From Prolixibacteraceae bacterium (GTDB lineage Bacteria; Bacteroidota; Bacteroidia; Bacteroidales; Prolixibacteraceae), in assembly GCA_003516705.1 (NCBI GenBank), contig DPCJ01000006.1, positions 1 through 58,181 on the forward strand: a DNA stretch of 58,181 bases. The letters are read 5' to 3'. Each line of letters opens with the position of its first letter. Position 1 is the stretch's first letter. Made by a program: the position numbers and the translations under genes. The notes below the pieces were generated by a model. The model searched no databases. It worked only from the letters and a program-made list of their open reading frames with translations, and was not told the DNA's origin. Below, piece after piece: positions 57,943-58,181 of this stretch.

Positions 57943-58181
57943 ATGAAAAAGACCCGGCTTTTTAAACTGGTTTTGTTTTTTGCCCTGGCAATCTGGCATT
58001 TCAATGGTTTTGCCCAGCCTGTAAAACGAATTGTTTCGCTGGCACCCTCCATTACCGAAAACCTGTATCTTATCGGAGCCGGCAACAAACTGGTGGGTTG
58101 CACAAGTTACTGTACAATGGCTGTAAATAACGGTGTTCAGCAAATTGGCTCAACCATCGATGTGAATATCGAAAAAATACT
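57943..58181 (+). CDS. btuF: BtuF-like periplasmic B12-binding protein, 5' part
   Basis: The first 79 codons are present; the gene runs off the window. A signal peptide (FKLVLFFALAIWHFNGFAQ) is followed by PVKRIVSLAPSITENLYLIGAGNKLVGCTSYC, the standard N-terminal lobe of class III substrate-binding proteins for cobalamin or siderophores. The cobalamin riboswitch just upstream makes cobalamin or a precursor the likely ligand. ABC permease and ATPase genes would be expected further downstream. The ATG at 57943 gives the proper signal peptide. Confidence 0.88.
   Translation, partial: MKKTRLFKLVLFFALAIWHFNGFAQPVKRIVSLAPSITENLYLIGAGNKLVGCTSYCTMAVNNGVQQIGSTIDVNIEKI

Overview
The window looks like chromosomal DNA of a Bacteroidota bacterium, probably from the Marinilabiliales/Prolixibacteraceae neighbourhood. 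The phylum call rests on a complete Bat (aerotolerance-type) operon, a secreted protein with a type IX secretion C-terminal sorting domain, -7 promoter elements of the form TAnnTTTG upstream of several genes, few Shine-Dalgarno sequences, and many intergenic palindromic repeats of kinds common in this phylum. The family-level placement is an impression, not a demonstration.

Layout. 1-1509: 3' part of a SNF2-family helicase. 1636-12716: a signalling operon on the + strand, with a PocR/PAS/GAF histidine kinase, a double-domain KaiC-like ATPase, two single-domain response regulators, a second kinase with a degenerate receiver, and a REC-REC-PAS-PAS-HK-REC hybrid kinase. 12985-15916: four + strand genes (two integral membrane proteins, an SRPBCC protein, an alpha/beta hydrolase). 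16011-22088: a small defence or selfish region with an ORF6N remnant, an antitoxin/PIN toxin pair and a type III restriction-modification system. It is followed by a 21-bp tandem repeat array (22349-22632) and an unrecognised 250-residue protein.

24003-28296 (- strand): a tight operon of a truncated HAD phosphatase, a DUF4914 protein (PEPCK-like P-loop), a class II PurE-like carboxylase and a Sua5/TsaC threonylcarbamoyl-AMP synthase, preceded by an XRE-cupin regulator. The regulator gene and the operon carry the same 24-bp operator next to the same -7 element (TATCTTTG), so they look like one autoregulated unit. This is the best candidate here for an undescribed system.

28739-32080: a membrane-tethered AraC regulator followed by a secreted clan GH-A-like glycoside hydrolase with a T9SS tail. 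32141-40876: an AraC regulator diverging from seven - strand genes (three secreted or exported esterase/hydrolase-type enzymes, two carboxymuconolactone-decarboxylase/cupin proteins, a PQQ-type beta-propeller, an aldo-keto reductase). 40971-46900: two tandem CPA2 antiporters, a NYN-LOTUS RNase-like protein and a DedA protein. 47003-55847: the Bat operon (moxR, DUF58, a DUF4381-like gene, batA, batB, batC, batD, batE). 56008-58181: Hsp20, truA, then a cobalamin riboswitch driving a BtuF-like gene that runs off the window.

A recurring theme is nested inverted repeats in gene-free gaps (12722-12898, 17078-17206, 29894-30014, 38483-38621). One related dispersed repeat has inserted in frame into the signal-peptide region of a hydrolase gene (39709-39778). 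Purine- or pyrimidine-rich low-complexity spacers break the Bat operon. No tRNA, rRNA, CRISPR array or intact insertion sequence was seen.
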